From Phanerodontia chrysosporium (lineage: Eukaryota > Basidiomycota > Agaricomycetes > Polyporales > Phanerochaetaceae): 64,000 bases of DNA. Under the pieces are notes generated by a model. It was not told the origin of the DNA. It saw only the letters and a list, made by a program, of their open reading frames with translations, and did no database searches. Shown here piece after piece: positions 1 through 12,646 of the stretch (its first letter is position 1; every line of letters begins with the position of its first letter). The position numbers were made by a program, and so were the translations under genes. The stretch spans positions 1,488,001 through 1,552,000 of the forward strand of contig MJGA01000004.1 in the NCBI GenBank assembly GCA_001910725.1, given 5' to 3'.

Positions 1-3000
1 TTGATACACTCTTCCAAGTAGTTGTCCTGGTTGGCATCGATGAGCTGCAGGTATTCGCCGCGGTAGAAGATGATGGCGTGGTTCTGGTTGTCCGACTTTC
101 CGTCTCCGAGAATGGGGTTACCGGGGAGCTCGACCTTGAACTTGGGCTTCCGCTTGCCGGTGTCGGGATCGATCTCGGAGTGACCGTCGATGAGGATCGA
201 GAACAGTCGTGCTTCACCAGCGCGCGCGCCAGGCTCTTCGTCAAGATAGGCGATCTGCAAGTCGGGATATGCGCGCAGAAGGAACTCCGCGTTCTCCTGC
301 TCCTCCTTGTTGAACTTCGCGTACCGTTGCATGGAAACCGTGAACTTGAACTTGCGGCGGGCCATCCGCTCCAGCTCGCGCTCGAGACGATCAGTGTTGC
401 CAGCGAAGCGCTGCACGATCTGCGGGTTCTCCACACGGTAAAGCAGCTTGATCGCCTTCGAGTAGTTCATCATGCCGGAGACAGTGCGGTACAGGGTCTG
501 AGAACGCAAGGACGCCCAAATACGGGTACGGAGGGTGTATTCCGGAGCCGAGGTCTTGAAACCGATGCAGTAGAACGGAAGGTCATCTGCACGCTGCTTC
601 GACTTCTCGTTGGTCGAGCTGGCTGTACCATCGAAGGAACCAGACTCCTCTGCTAGGATCTTCGTGTCCTTGACGAAGTTGTCCCACTCAACAGGGTGAA
701 GCTGTTTGAGATATTCAAGAAGCGTGACGCGGGTGTTCTGGTCTTGCTCCCTGATGATCTCGCGGAGACTGAGGAGAATCTTCTCGGAATAGTGCGGCAC
801 GAGAACGGTGAACGTGGGCATGGCGTCGACGGGCAAAGGCTCGGGAACGGCAGTGGTGAGAGACGACGCAAAGAACGAGATACGACGCTCGGCTTCGCCA
901 CCCTTGGGGAAGAACTCGCCGCTGTTGCCGTTGTTCATAGTGAAGAACGGCGGAGCACGAAGAGTCCGGCTTCCGTTCGGACCATCGGTCTGGTGGTAGA
1001 GGAGCCGCTGGACGTGATCGATCGACAGCAAGTGCTCACGGTACATCGAGATGATGATAGCGTTCCAGATCTGCGAGACGAGGACCTATACCAAATCAGC
1101 GTACGCCATAACGTGACGACCTATGAATCCTCACCTTCGGCTTGTACTTGACCTCCATCTCGGCGGTAGCGAGGAGCTTAGCGTAGATACGCTTAGGCAT
1201 CCTCGTGTACACTTCTCTCCATGGTGTCCAAATAGAGAGACCGAGAGCGAAGGAGCGGCCAATGGAGAAGACGACTACCCAGATGATGTACCAGAGATAC
1301 GTGTCCAGGAAGAACAAGACCAAGTCCATGATGTACATGATCGCGAGAGCGAACGGTACTTGATTCGAACAGAGCGCACTCCCGAAGAATCTGTCGCTGC
1401 AGTTCTGAACCTTCGTCCGTGCCATGACAGCGATGGGAGAGCTGAACGAGGAGGTTAAGAAGAAGTACGACTCCACGAACTTGCAACCGAACACCAGCAG
1501 CCAGAGGATGATGGATGCCGTCCGCGCCGAGGTCGTGAGGGTCGGGTACGACGCGGTGAAGGTCTGAGAAGCGAGATACTTGCGTGACTTCCCTGCGACC
1601 CGGTCACCGAACATACGGCCAGATGGAATCAGGGAGAACGCCACTGTGGCAACGACCGAGATGAAGAACTGAACGATCGACACAATGAGCGGGACGTTCG
1701 AAGGCGCCGGGCGACCATCGACCATGGCGATGTAGAATGTGGGACCAGCAGTGAGCGCGAGGACTATGAGCAGGAAGATGAGACGAGCGGTGAGGTGGGA
1801 GGCGTTGTTCCAGGTCGTCGGGACGTAGGAGAACTCGGCGATGGTGGCTGCAATCATGATCAACGTAGCGACAGCACCACCCAGGGCAGTTGCGGACCAC
1901 GTCATCGGCGCAGAAGGGAACTGCTTGTGTTCGGGCGCATATACCTTGGGCGAGTTGAAGGCGGTGTAGAACCAGTATACTGCGATGTGCAATATCCAGA
2001 TACGGTTGAAGTTCACCAGCAAGTGGGCGGTTGACCGCTTCTCGAAGTAAGTCTTGAAGAAGACCTTGTTCCAGTCAACCTGGCTAAGCTTCAACCACCG
2101 CTGAGCGGGAGGGAAGTCCACTAGACGTTGCTAAACATGGTTCAGTAAAGATGCTGTGGGCAAGTAAATTTCAAACGTACGCCACTCGACAAGACGATCT
2201 TCGCAATGCCTTCCGGGTACCAGAAGAGCTGATTGATATCGTCGTAACCAATGATCTGGTCGTGGTCCCTCTCCTTGCGGACGAACTTCCCGTCGACAAC
2301 TTCGTAACCCTGATCGCGCATGAAACGATACAACGGCTTGACAATCTGCTCCAGATAGAGGCCTTCCGGGACAGGATCGACCTTGTTCTGGCACTCGGGA
2401 CTCCGGTAGTAGTCGTCGGCACACTTGAAGATGAAGCAGAGACACTCCGGTGTGAAACGGATGTTTCCAGCTTCACCCCAGCAGAGCAGGTAGAGGGCAA
2501 CCTGGCGCAAGCGGTCGTACTGGCTCATGTTGTTCATGGCGTTGCGCCAGCGGTTCAGCGCAGAGTCGAGGGACTTTGGCTTGGCGTTGCCACCCTTCAC
2601 GCTACGAAGGCGCTGCAGGCCTGGGTTGTTGGACTGACCAACGGCGTCGTCGAGGTTCAGCTGCGCCGCAAAGTACCACTTTCTGTAGTTCGCATGTTGT
2701 CCTCCGATGTAGTCGGCGTGGACGGTCAGAAGTGCCTGGTTGGGCGTCATGCGCGACGCTCTCGAATCGAGCAAGGTCATCAGGAAGTCGAACTAGACCA
2801 AACTTGAGTACAACAAGACTGCTATTACTCTCCATGACACGTACCATGTTCCGCATGTTGTCCTTCTGGAAGCCGAATTTTTGGGCGAGATCCAGGAAAA
2901 TGTCCTCAATTTCCTCGGTGGAGATGGGTGCTTGCCGCTCGGCCGTCCATGCAGGAAAGGGTTCTCTCGAGCCAGGGATATCAGAGAAGGGGTTTGCTCC

Positions 3001-3472
3001 GTAACCAGCGGTGCTCGAGCTCATGTGCGAGTTGATCGACTCGGCATAGTGTCGTTCATAGTCGTGGACGTCCTCGGAACTCGCAGCGGCCGCTGTGAAG
3101 CACAATGGTCAGCGTCGAGAAGGGTCAGAAGGTCAAAACATCGATATTCCATCTCGCAGTCTTCGTTGGGAGCCAGGTCGCCATGCTGTACGCGTCGCCG
3201 CAAAGTACAACAACGCGTCAACCTGCGACGGCGCAAAGCGCCTAGGTAGGTTGCAACAGAGTAGGGCACTCACACTGCGGTGTATACTGTCCAGAGTGAT
3301 TATAGTAGCCATGGGGGTCGTTCAAAGGGACTGCACTGGCGTTCCGACTGCCGTACACGTCGCTGCCGACGGAGTCCATGGAGTATTGGTGGGCTGGTTG
3401 TGAGTATGGTGACGATGCCTCCGAGAAGGGATTCCGGCCAGGCTGCTGGCCATATGGCATATGGCCGGACAT
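1..3472 (-). CDS. FKS1: 1,3-beta-glucan synthase catalytic subunit, N-terminal two thirds (partial)
   Basis: Plasma-membrane glycosyltransferase that polymerises UDP-glucose into cell-wall 1,3-beta-glucan. Five exons can be read: 3472-3274, 3092-2845, 2792-2181, 2130-1135 and 1085 to the window edge. A Ser/Pro/Gln/Tyr-rich cytosolic N-terminus comes first. The conserved FKS1 domain follows (segments such as [19 protein letters not shown] and [14 protein letters not shown]), then [10 protein letters not shown] and a block of about six hydrophobic membrane segments. The central glucan-synthase domain then begins ([43 protein letters not shown]). The protein leaves the window at roughly residue 1050 of an expected 1700-1800, so the C-terminal membrane block is missing here. 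The first intron is long (about 180 nt). The reading frame is clean across all five exons. Family assignment is very secure. Confidence 0.97.
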
Positions 3473-4197
3473 GGCTAGAAGAGCGTTCGACGGCGGCGGT
3501 GTGTATCACGGTATGTCCTTCACAGGTAAGCGGGGCGGGTTCTCAAGGGTCGACGGGAAGGGGCGTCTCCAGGTGGGATTATCTGCGAAGGGATTAAGGA
3601 GCGAAAGCGACCAACAACAGCTTGTGTTGAGGTCTTAGTTAGGAAAGTCAGGACGAGCGAAGGCTGAAGACGAAGGAGGGAAGGGCAGGGCAGAGGCGAC
3701 CTGGGATATGGACGAGTGAAGATCTCGCTCTCGGCCGTCGATGTCTGAGCGTCCAGGCCGTGGGAATTTCGTCTCTATGCGGGTGCCTCTTCTTTTCACT
3801 GCTTCCGTTTGATGCCATCGCATAGCCCGTGCTGAATGCTTTTGCGGCCTACGCTCGACGACCGCGTCGTGCAGCCTCGGGCTGAAAAAATCTGCACAAA
3901 CTGCTGCATAACCTGCAACTACCAGCGCACCGCGTCTGCTCGCCGAGCGGGGGCGCGCGAGACCATCGTCGCCACGTCTTGACACCAGTTTCCATGATGC
4001 GCCCGGGATCTGTCCACCACTCGTCATGTTGTTCCGCGCCCCCGTCAAGCGTCGGGAGGCGGCCGCCTGTCTTGCGCACCCTCAAACTGTGGTACGTGCT
4101 GTATGCTATTAGCTGCAGAGGAGTCCTATCGATACAAAATGTGGGTGCCCAAATATCCAAAACAAACACACGTGAACGACCATGCAAGCGAGTCGCC
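3473..4197. other. Intergenic: FKS1 promoter and leader, 3' side of next gene
   Basis: About 725 bases between the FKS1 start codon and the apparent stop of the minus-strand gene at 4198. Reading frames here are long but compositionally poor and look like shadows. The part next to FKS1 should hold its promoter and 5' leader. If the gene at 4198-4816 is spliced once more (possible donor GTACGT near 4286), its last exon would fall inside this interval. I see no repeat or RNA gene. Confidence 0.4.
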
Positions 4198-4816
4198 TCA
4201 AGCCCCCGTATCCATACTGCCGCCATGTTCTTCTGCCGGTGGATCTGTCCACGGGAGAGTGAAGCGAGCCGTGAGACACCTTACGTACTCCCAGTCTTCG
4301 AGCTGACGTCCTTCCCCGGGTATTGGTGCGCGTGCGGCGTAATACCACTGGCCTTTGCGGAAGAGTATGACGCTGTCGCTCACTGGAATCAACGTCTTGG
4401 ACTCCAGGTGAAAGAGGGCGGGATTGCGTGTCGTCGGAGCCAGCTGACAGAAGATCAAGAGACAGTCGTACGTGAGGGGGCTGTTCGACCCCGTGTATCG
4501 TAGCCGAAGGTTATTGATGTCTGCACCTTCGTGGACGTCTCTTGCTGCTTGCGCCCAGGGATCCAGATCAATTTCCTAGAAAACAGCACGTAAGGCAGGT
4601 CATACATGCTGCTCTACACGTGTTGCTTACCTTTAGGTTCTTCTCTATGAATGACCGTAACGTGAGCCCGGCGTTCCATGCACCTAACCGCCTTTTCGCC
4701 TCCTCCCAATGGGCCTCAAAGATTTTTCGCGCGTCGCGTGCCATGAATCGTTTGACGGCAGCCTCCAACACAGGGCTTGGTGGCGGCGCAGCGGATTTGA
4801 ACAGTGGTTTCGCCAA
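4198..4816 (-). CDS. Unrecognised protein, 5' end unresolved
   Basis: I do not recognise this protein. An upstream exon (about 4816 or higher down to 4631) encodes a helical, basic segment containing EAAVKRFMARDARKIFEAHW and ends SFIEKNLK. A well-formed 55-nt intron (4630-4576, GTAAGC...TTTCTAG) joins it in frame to EIDLDPWAQAARDVHEGAD. Then come LIFCQLAPTTRNPALFHLES, a hydrophobic strand region (TLIPVSDSVILFRKG) and QWYYAARAPIPGEG. There is no ATG at the left end of the first visible exon. A short upstream exon starting at an ATG near 4936 is possible, but I could not find a splice that keeps frame. The 3' end is also open to doubt: a stop lies at 4198, but GTACGT inside the last exon could start another intron. 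The intron and the coherent amphipathic composition support a real gene. Confidence 0.55.
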
Positions 4817-5245
4817 TTGCGGACGTCCTTGGACGGGGGCTAGAGGTAGTTTACTTGCTGAACAGGGAAGGGGTCAGTGAAAGGACGGAGCGCTGGATTC
4901 GGTGAAGACCCACAGGAAGACATGGTGGACATCATGGTTCGTGTGGTCGTGATCAGGAAGTGTGAAGCTAGACGTGAACGTGAGCGGGGATATGGGGGAA
5001 GAGGGGGAGCGGGGAAAGCCACTTGGAGTGACCCGTGGTGAGACACCGAATATGAAGCGGCCTTTTTGTTCAAAGGGTGCCCATATGGGCCTAAATTTGG
5101 CGTGCATCGCCCGGCGTAGTAACCGCATTCGGCCATGTTCCGGAGGAAAAGAGGCACCTGATCATGTGAAAAGCACGTGCCCGCGTTCGTCTCGCACACG
5201 GCGTCTTCGCGCGGCTGCGTTTGCACTTCTCATCCGCGCACAGCG

Positions 5246-7404
5246 ATGAGCAAACCCATCTTGCTCTGGCATCCAAAGCGGTCGGTGGCTTTAGATGAAG
5301 CTGGAACAACCGTCGTGAAGTTCTCCTACAAGAACTCTGCAACGCCCGCCCCTTACGAGGCTTTCACTCCTCGAGCCGCGAATCCCTCCGTCTACGTACC
5401 GTCACTCCAGTCGCTATGCATTGGATCTTGTCCAAGTATCCCGACCAGCTTTATGCGGCTGGCTCTACACGCCTAGTTTATCATCCGCCGCAGGCAGAAG
5501 GTGGCTATAACTTGCTTCACGAGCTCATTCCTGCGTACAGCTGCGATCCACCCTTACCAGAGGACGAACTTTTTCGGTGTGTTGATCCTCGCCTCTGGGC
5601 TACACTAATACAGCTATACGAAGAACTCCCGCCATACTACCGCAAGTACAAGCTTCCTCTCGCGGATCTACATATGCCCCTGCTTCAGGCTATACCTTCC
5701 ACCCAGCACTTCGCGCTGGTCACGGTCGTCGAACTTCCTGCATGTCGCGACCTAACTGACGACACCATCGTGCACCTAGGCCAGTTGCATAGCTTGGTCG
5801 CCCTTGATGCTAGCGCCACGTCTCTCACATCCTGGGGAGTCAAAACGCTTGCGAAGACCCTGATGAAGCGACCAGACTCCACTGTCCTGTCGGGTCCATG
5901 GGGTCTTAGAATTTTATACCTGCAAGATTGCGTTTTCATAGACAAGGAGGTACATGATAACCTTCTACTCTTTCCTCTCCTCAGTATAATCGGTACGTCA
6001 ATCGGGTTGTCTATTCCATCGCCAGGTGACATGAGAGCGCGTAACAGATCTTACTGGGACCAAATATACCCACCATCTGGATAATAATACCCCCTTCCGC
6101 CTCGAGAATAACCCTGCATTCTTTCAACCTACGTCGCTAGTCAACGCTCTAGATGCGTTGAATGAGGTGTCTCGCATGGACCAAGGTGCCTCTATCTACG
6201 CACATGAGCGACCATTCGTCTTGCACGTCGACTCCTTGGAGCATAAGAAGGCTTCTGCACGGAGATATGCGAATATGCTCAAGTCTACACCGGGTTCGAT
6301 CAACAGTACGTCCAGACTCCAAGGAGTGCCTAACGTATGCCACACGAGAGCTCATATAGTTGCAGGACCACCGGAGCAGCGGGATAATCCGTCAAGCAAC
6401 GAGTATGACCAAATTGCGGTACACGAAGGTCGTCGAGAGGCTTCCAGGTCGGCAGCCTCCGCGTTCTATACAGCTAAGGCCACTCCGTCTCCACCGCTAA
6501 CCTTCGGCAAGTTCGGTGAGATCTACAATCCACCCACGTTCTATTCATCTGCGAAACGCGCCAGGCCTAGTCGTACAAACGGACAAAATTTGCAGCGGTT
6601 ATTCCGCGAACCACCTCCTTGGAGTCTTCTCGAGGATATCCGGCTTGAAGCTTCAGGTCCGAGCCGCGAACAGAAGCCAAGGTCACGTGCAGGCACGGAC
6701 CAGCGACCCTTGTCTTCGCGGGCCCTGGTCTCGAGTCGCAGGGCCACGGAGTCTGTTGGCGCGGTCTGTGATATGCTGAAAGGCCGGTTCGGAGAAAGTA
6801 GGGTGTCGACGGAGAAAGACAAGCAACTCCATAAGCCCAGGGGTGCCGTGCTAAACCCATTCTCGAGACAAGCGTTCGAAGAAGCTTTCAATATTGGGAA
6901 GTCGGGCACCGAGGAGCCGCCGGACCTAGCCCTGTGCCGCGCAAAAAGCGACGCGTATCTAGTGAGGACGACTGTGCACAGGACCAGGCAGAGGCCGAGC
7001 CAGTCGTTCCAAAGTCTATTCTTCCGATACCCCCGCGTTCCTCGAAGCCTGCGAACAGGCCCTTGACCAGCCTTCCCATTCCCATACTTCCCCCTGAACT
7101 AATATTGGCAAGCGAGGAGCCCAAGAAGGCGAAGGTGCGCTCCAGCTCCGCAGGAGCAGGCCGCCCTCGAGACACGGTCCAGACGAGGTTGAGTGCGTAT
7201 CTGAAGGACGAGGCGGCGAGTGGCCGGGGCTCTCGTTCGGGCTTCCGTGCTGGCATGCGCGGGTCCGCCAGAGACGTCGCGCCTGTCAAGATAGGGGAGC
7301 CGTCGGGATCCCGGGCGCAAGGCTCGAGTAGTGCTGTGAAGGGCGGGCGCAAGAGTACGGACTCGGTTTCGTCGTTTGATTGGAAACGATGGGGAGACAC
7401 CTAG
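5246..7404 (+). CDS. Unrecognised protein with leucine-rich middle and basic, NLS-bearing C-terminus
   Basis: Begins ATG AGC AAA CCC (MSKPILLWHPKRS). The first half is folded-looking, with LSKYPDQLYAAGSTRLVY and LGQLHSLVALDASATSLTSW, which resembles leucine-rich repeats. A normal intron (about 5992-6047, GTACGT...CGTAACAG) leads to a Ser/Arg/Pro-rich region containing FGKFGEIYNPPTF and DWKRWGDT at the end. A probable nuclear localisation signal, PRKKRRVSSEDD, lies near 6934. Two frame changes interrupt it. At about 5425 (LQSLCIG to ILSKYPDQL) one base appears to be missing, although a 41-nt intron is an alternative. At about 6925-6933 (run CCC) adding one C restores PPDLAPVPRKKRR. Function is unknown; the composition suggests a nuclear scaffold or regulator, which is inference. 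Confidence 0.7.
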
Positions 7405-7743
7405 GATAGAGCTCTGCTCATTGGCGTAGCGGGTAGCGTCACGATGCTTTATCGGCCCCTGCGTGCTGGATGAGCGTGCATCTACGATTGTTGCTCCAAA
7501 GCTATGTAAGCCTCGTCGGAGAGATCTTCTCGAGAGCGGTCGAGTTACCAACCGTTGTGCTCGTACCTCCGGGAACGGAGAGCAGCGTGCGCTGATCCGG
7601 GGCACGTGGTCGTCCTCGATCATTTGAGGCCTCTGCGTAATGATCGTGTGCAAGTTTATCAACTCGCACCTCTGACCACCCTGACCTCACCAACCAACCC
7701 ATCTTGTTTTCTCCCGTTATCCTGCACACAAACTCGTTTTTCA
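7405..7743. other. Intergenic, promoter side of the PP2C gene
   Basis: About 340 bases between the stop of the upstream gene and the PP2C start codon. No convincing coding exon is visible on either strand. The interval presumably contains the terminator of one gene and the promoter of the next. A pyrimidine-rich tract with CACC and CAACCAACCC elements precedes the ATG at 7744. Confidence 0.4.
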
Positions 7744-9387
7744 ATGCGACCCTCAGCAGCATCCTCGATACTCGCACACGCCTCCCGGACGCGTCCAGCA
7801 ACCGCGCCGCAGTCATGCCGGGTGCGCGCCATGTCGACCGCCTTGCCGAGGCCGTACCGCTTCCATGTCGGGGCCAGCTGGGCAGGAAAGCCCCAGCCAC
7901 CCCGCGCACGCAAGCCCAACACCGCGCCCTTTCCGAAGGACAGCGAGATCGGCCGCTGGAGAGACCATGTACTTTCCAGACCTAATGACGGTCTTGGGAC
8001 GCACATTGGCGAGGACTTCTTCTTTATTCAAGAGGTAAGCCGAGATTTGCCAGAGCCAGAGCATCAATCTCACAACGGTTCTGGTAGATGCGAAGCCAGT
8101 CGGTAGATGTCCCTCTCTGTCTCCGTATCGCATGTATGACTTATCTTTTCCTCTGCTGGCCGCGTGCCAGGGGATATCGCTAGGCGTTGCCGACGGCGTC
8201 GGTGGCTGGACAGACTCCGGCGTAGACCCTTCGCTCTTCTCGCAAGCACTCATGTACCACGCGCACCGCTATGCGAAGCTTGGGTGGGCCGGCGAGCCCG
8301 AAATCGATCCCACGCAGGACTACGAGGAGCGGCAGCAGGTGGAAGGCTGGGAACTGACGCCGATGGAGTGTATGGATCTCGCCCATGGAGGGGTACTTAG
8401 GGAGCGCACGGTCTTAGCAGGTGCGTCCGCGAGCTTCCGTGCGATGGCATCGGACCTAACATGCGCGCTCAGGATCGAGCACTGCATGCATCGTAAATTT
8501 AAACGCGTCCTCAGGCGTCCTACGGGCAGCGAAGTGCGTCCATACTCCCGTATACCTTGCACTGCGCAGAATGTCTCACCTTCAGTGTCCTGTAGTCTGG
8601 GAGACAGCGGCTTCTGCGTAATTCGTTCATCCCAGGTGATACACTTCCAGCAACCGCAGACACACTTCTTCAACTGTCCTAAGTACGGTTCTACGCTCAT
8701 CAGTCGCCATTCACCGTCTCACCGACGTCTTCTAGGCAACTGGCAAAGCTTCCTCGGTCGGCGCGTCTCCGTGGGGGCGCATGCTCAGACGTCGCAAGCG
8801 AAGCGGACAATGTCTCCATGAAGCTACGGGATGGCGACCTAGTGATCCTCTTTGTAAGCAGCATCTCGCTGAACTCGGCGCTATGCTGAATCGACCAACT
8901 TCGATAGACCGATGGACTATCAGACAACGTATTCCCGACGGAGCTCATCCAGATATGCTCGCTGGTAGCTCGTCAATACACCCACGCGCCTCAGCCGATG
9001 AACTTTGCTGCCGGCCAGGCGCAAGGAGAAGTACGTCTACACAGATGAAGCCCGAGACAGCTCCTAATTGAGTCTCTGACAGCCCTTCCAGTTCGTTCGC
9101 GACGAAGAGGATGCGCAAGCACAGACGATGGCGGAGCGCATCGTGAGCTATGCCACACTCTGTATGCACAACAAGAAACGGGTCAGCCCGTTCGAGCGCG
9201 CAGCAGCCCGGGAAGGCATGTATTTCCGGGGAGGGGTAAGTGCCTCGTCACCAATCGCATCGGGTCTTGACTAAAATGCCATTTACAGAAAGTAGATGAG
9301 TGAGTTACTCATGATGTAGTTGCATGTTTAGAGGCTAACATTTGTTTCAGCGTCACAGTGATTGTTGCACTCATCCGAGAGACGTAG
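7744..9387 (+). CDS. PTC7: Mitochondrial PP2C-type protein phosphatase (Ptc7 family)
   Basis: Metal-dependent Ser/Thr phosphatase; yeast Ptc7 acts in mitochondria on coenzyme Q biosynthesis. Ten exons splice perfectly in frame to 381 residues: 7744-8034, 8088-8102, 8171-8420, 8473-8533, 8596-8682, 8736-8853, 8908-9030, 9083-9235, 9289-9299 and 9351-9387. The N-terminus is rich in Arg, Ser and Ala with no early acidic residues, consistent with a mitochondrial presequence. Catalytic motifs are present in order: GVADGVGGW, GSSTACIVNL, LGDSGFCVIRS, TDGLSDNVFP and the C-terminal DDVTVIVALI. QTHFFNCPKQL is typical of the Ptc7 branch. Two exons are microexons (15 nt encoding MRSQS and 11 nt). Assignment is very secure. 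Confidence 0.95.
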
Positions 9388-9808
9388 AGGCCATATCATT
9401 CGTCACTTTCAGCGTGCACGGTTTCGTCAAAAATGGTACGCTCGGGATGCTTCTATGTCACACGGAAGTTGCTGAGAAAATGCTACCCAAAGGCTCATGG
9501 ACATTGCTATTTTTCCCACTCGTAATGGCACCCAGGCCAGACATTATACATAGACTTATTCGCTATACCCACAGTGTATCCATCATGCTCTCGTTATTGC
9601 ATTGCTATCGTGCACCCCTGCAACACACGCACACGTTCTTGCTAGTTATAGACTTCGCCTGGTATCTTCTCTTTCGGGTGGCCTTTTATCCCGCTGCAAG
9701 GAGCGTTTCCTCTTTTTGTCTGGTAGATTTCGTGCATTTTTGCGTCCCTATGTTACCCAGAGCACATCCTAGTAATACAAGGCATAAATCCCTAGATTGC
9801 GTCCAGCT
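9388..9808. other. Convergent 3' intergenic region
   Basis: About 420 AT-richer bases between the stop of the PP2C gene and the stop of the minus-strand DPP3 gene. It should hold both 3' UTRs and polyadenylation sites. The 156-residue open frame across it has no splice or family support and continues straight from the PP2C last exon in another frame, so I treat it as non-coding. Confidence 0.4.
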
Positions 9809-12646
9809 CTAGAGCCCCCGCTCGATGAAGCTCTCGATGACACCCTCGGGTGTGCTAGGGTACTCCTTGAGCACGACCTCGCCGTTCTCGACGAAGGTGT
9901 TCGGCTGCACGAACACCTTCCGCGGCTGCTTCTTCCGCAACACGACGTCGCGGATCTCGCCGTCCCAGCCGGGGAACGGCGTCGTCAGCGTGGTGTAGAA
10001 CGCGCGCGCGCCGGCGCCGTCCGCCGTGCTCTTGCGCACCTGCAGCTCAACGAGCAGCTCGCCCGCCGCCTTGCGCCCGCGCGTGAGCACCGCCTCGCGG
10101 TCGACGCGCACGTAGACGTTCTCGAGGGATCCGTCCGCGCCGCGCACCTCTTCGAGGCGCGCGATGCCAGACTTGATGAGGTGCTGGGTAATACCGAGGC
10201 TGGCGTGACTGAGATGAGCCGCAGAGAGTATCGAAAGGAACTTGAGACGTACCGAGCCTGCATGTGTGCTTGGCCGTGCTTCTTCGTGGCGGGGTCATAG
10301 TATTCCAGAGCCTTGAGGCCCGCACGAGCCATAAGAAGGAAGGTTATGTACTGGATCTCCTCGATGTCCTGTTCATCTTCATACTTGAAGATCTTCAGGA
10401 TATCGCGGTCGCCCACGACTGCATGCGAAGATCAGCAAGAGGTAGAGACAAATATAGACTGTGACACACGGTACAAAGCGACTGTCTCCGCACGACACTC
10501 TTCCATGGAGGACGACACTTCGCCGAGGACAGATCCCGGTGTCTGGCCAGGCTTGTACCACGAGGTTCTACGAGACCTGTCAGAATGAACTCTATAACAA
10601 AGTTGAGATGCGCGTACATTGGCTTGCCAGTGAGCGGGTTAATGATCTGCATAGCTATGAGTTAGCTTGTGTTGACTGCCGGGAGGGGTAAACCTACCTT
10701 CTCGGGGTCGAAGTTCTTCTGGCCATCCTCCCGCTCTTCAAATAGCTTGCCTGTACCATGTCCCAAGAGCTCGTGGTTCGCAACCTGAAGCTCGAAGGCA
10801 CGATTGTCCCATTTGTTATAGAGTTCAACATCATCCGGATGGATGAATGTGAGCTCCTCATCTATCAAGGTTTGCTTAGGCGTCAGATCCCTACACGGGA
10901 GACGTTATCCACTTACTCGGAGCCTTCGCCGCCAGAATGTTCTAAAGTATATGTCAATCATTGCAGGACGGTGCAGACCTTCAAACCTTGAGACTCACTG
11001 CTAGGGATACGTTCTTGAAGCCCGTTGACTCGCGGACATCGTAGTAGTTCTGGTATCAGCCGTATCAAACTCGATTCAAAGTAGCACAGCGAGCTAATGG
11101 CACATACGGGGATCTACAGGTCATAAGCACCACTTCAATGGTTATGGACAATGCTGAGTCACTCACGTTGATACCAGCCGGAATACCACCAGTCGCGAAC
11201 GTGACGATGTTCAACGCCGTGAAATCAGGCTTGCGGAAGACGTCAACCTCAAAGTCCTTCCCCCAGGGCAAGACTTTGATGAGTTCGGGGGCACGGTTCA
11301 CGAGCACCTCATACTTGGCACTGAGCGCCTTGTCGACGATGGCGGTGAAGCCCTCCCACTCAGCGCGACCACCGTATGGGTCGACGTACGTCTCAATGAA
11401 GCCGATGTAGCTTTCGACGACAGGGCCGATGTCCTTGACCCACTCGCGTGAAGCAGCCTTGTGGTCTGCGATCGAGCCGGTCTCGAAGCTGTGGCTTCCT
11501 AAGTAAGGGTAGCCTAGCAGGAACCGCGATGCGATACGCACGACTTGATGTACCCCTCCAGCATCGCCTCCTGGTGCTCGTTAGCGGCGAACTCCCTTGC
11601 CTAGCGCAACGGTGCCGTTAGTACGGAGCAGAGTATAGGGAGAATCATCCGTCACTGACCTTCTTGAGTGCAGCGTTGACCTTCGCCAAGGCATCGGCAT
11701 GGTCACCATACTGGATCGTAAGCTTCCCTTGTTGTTACCGATTTCGAACTCGTGCGTTTCCGACTTTGTCTCAACGGAAGCGACAAGCAGAGTGAAGTTT
11801 GTCGGACTATCCTTCTTGACGCTGTATTGAGGGTGTGAGCACCTCAAAAACATTATAAGACAGCCCGACCAACTAACCGAGTGTTGAGAACGTCGACACC
11901 GAGCTTCTCAGCGGCTGCCTGCACGGCCGCCACCTCAAGGTCGGTTGGAGGCTCGCCAAGGTAGTAGTTCGAAACGTGACCTTCTTGCCGTTTGCCGATG
12001 TAGTTGCTGGACTCCGGAAGCAGTTGGTATATATGATCCTTCAGCTGTAATGACGTTAGAGTGTGGTCACAAGGGTGTATACACAAGCTCCCGGTTGTAC
12101 CTCGTTGAACAGCGGAAGGGCTTGCCCAGCGTTAGCGGACTTCTCCACCACTGCGAGGAAGCTAGCCTCCGGTACGCGAGGAACAATCTTGGTGAAACCG
12201 AAGCTCCGGAAGTTCGCCAAGTTGCTCAGGACCTGTAGCGAACTGAGAAGACGAGCGACAGTGCGCCAGAAACAAACCGACCTGTGTGGTATACTGCAGG
12301 AGGTTGCGCCAGTCATCATCCGAGATGCCAGACTGCTGCTTCAAGGCAGAGAGATCGGCAAGCTTGCCATCTTTGCTGAACGTCAGAACGAGTAGGTCGT
12401 AGAGCTTGCGAGCGTGTGGGGTAGTCTGCTCTTGGATGATCCGTGCGCCCGCCCAAGAGGCCTGGCCGATGTAGTGGGCGTACTTCTTCTCCTTTGAACT
12501 ATGTAGAAACTCCGGTCAGTCCATACATTGTACTGGGTGATCTGCACATACGTAAGCTGTGCGAACGACTTGGCTACGTCGAGGCTGCACACGGGCGTGT
12601 CGCGGTCGGCGAGAAAGCGTTCGGTCGAGAGGTTGACGGTGGCCAT
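9809..12646 (-). CDS. DPP3: Dipeptidyl peptidase III (zinc metallopeptidase M49)
   Basis: Cytosolic zinc exopeptidase removing N-terminal dipeptides from short peptides. Family M49 signatures are present: zinc motif HELLGHG (about 10757-10775) and EECRAETVALY (about 10487-10504), which supplies the third ligand. Other typical segments are FATGGIPAGIN, DEELTFIHPDDVELYNKW and GIPNYYDVRESTG. Roughly nine or ten exons on the minus strand are separated by short GT-AG introns. The start MATVNLSTERFLADRDTPV at 12646 matches the usual family start. An in-frame upstream ATG at 12733 would add 29 residues rich in Arg, Leu and Thr with no acid (MHRYRNALRTLSSVHHL...), so a second targeted form is possible. 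The C-terminus ends VIESFIERGL. The FHIP gene starts divergently 223 bp away. Confidence 0.95.

Noticed and set aside
9342..9812. 156-codon frame after the PP2C gene
   Set aside because: It begins inside the last PP2C exon in a different frame and then crosses AT-rich 3' UTR with no coding features.
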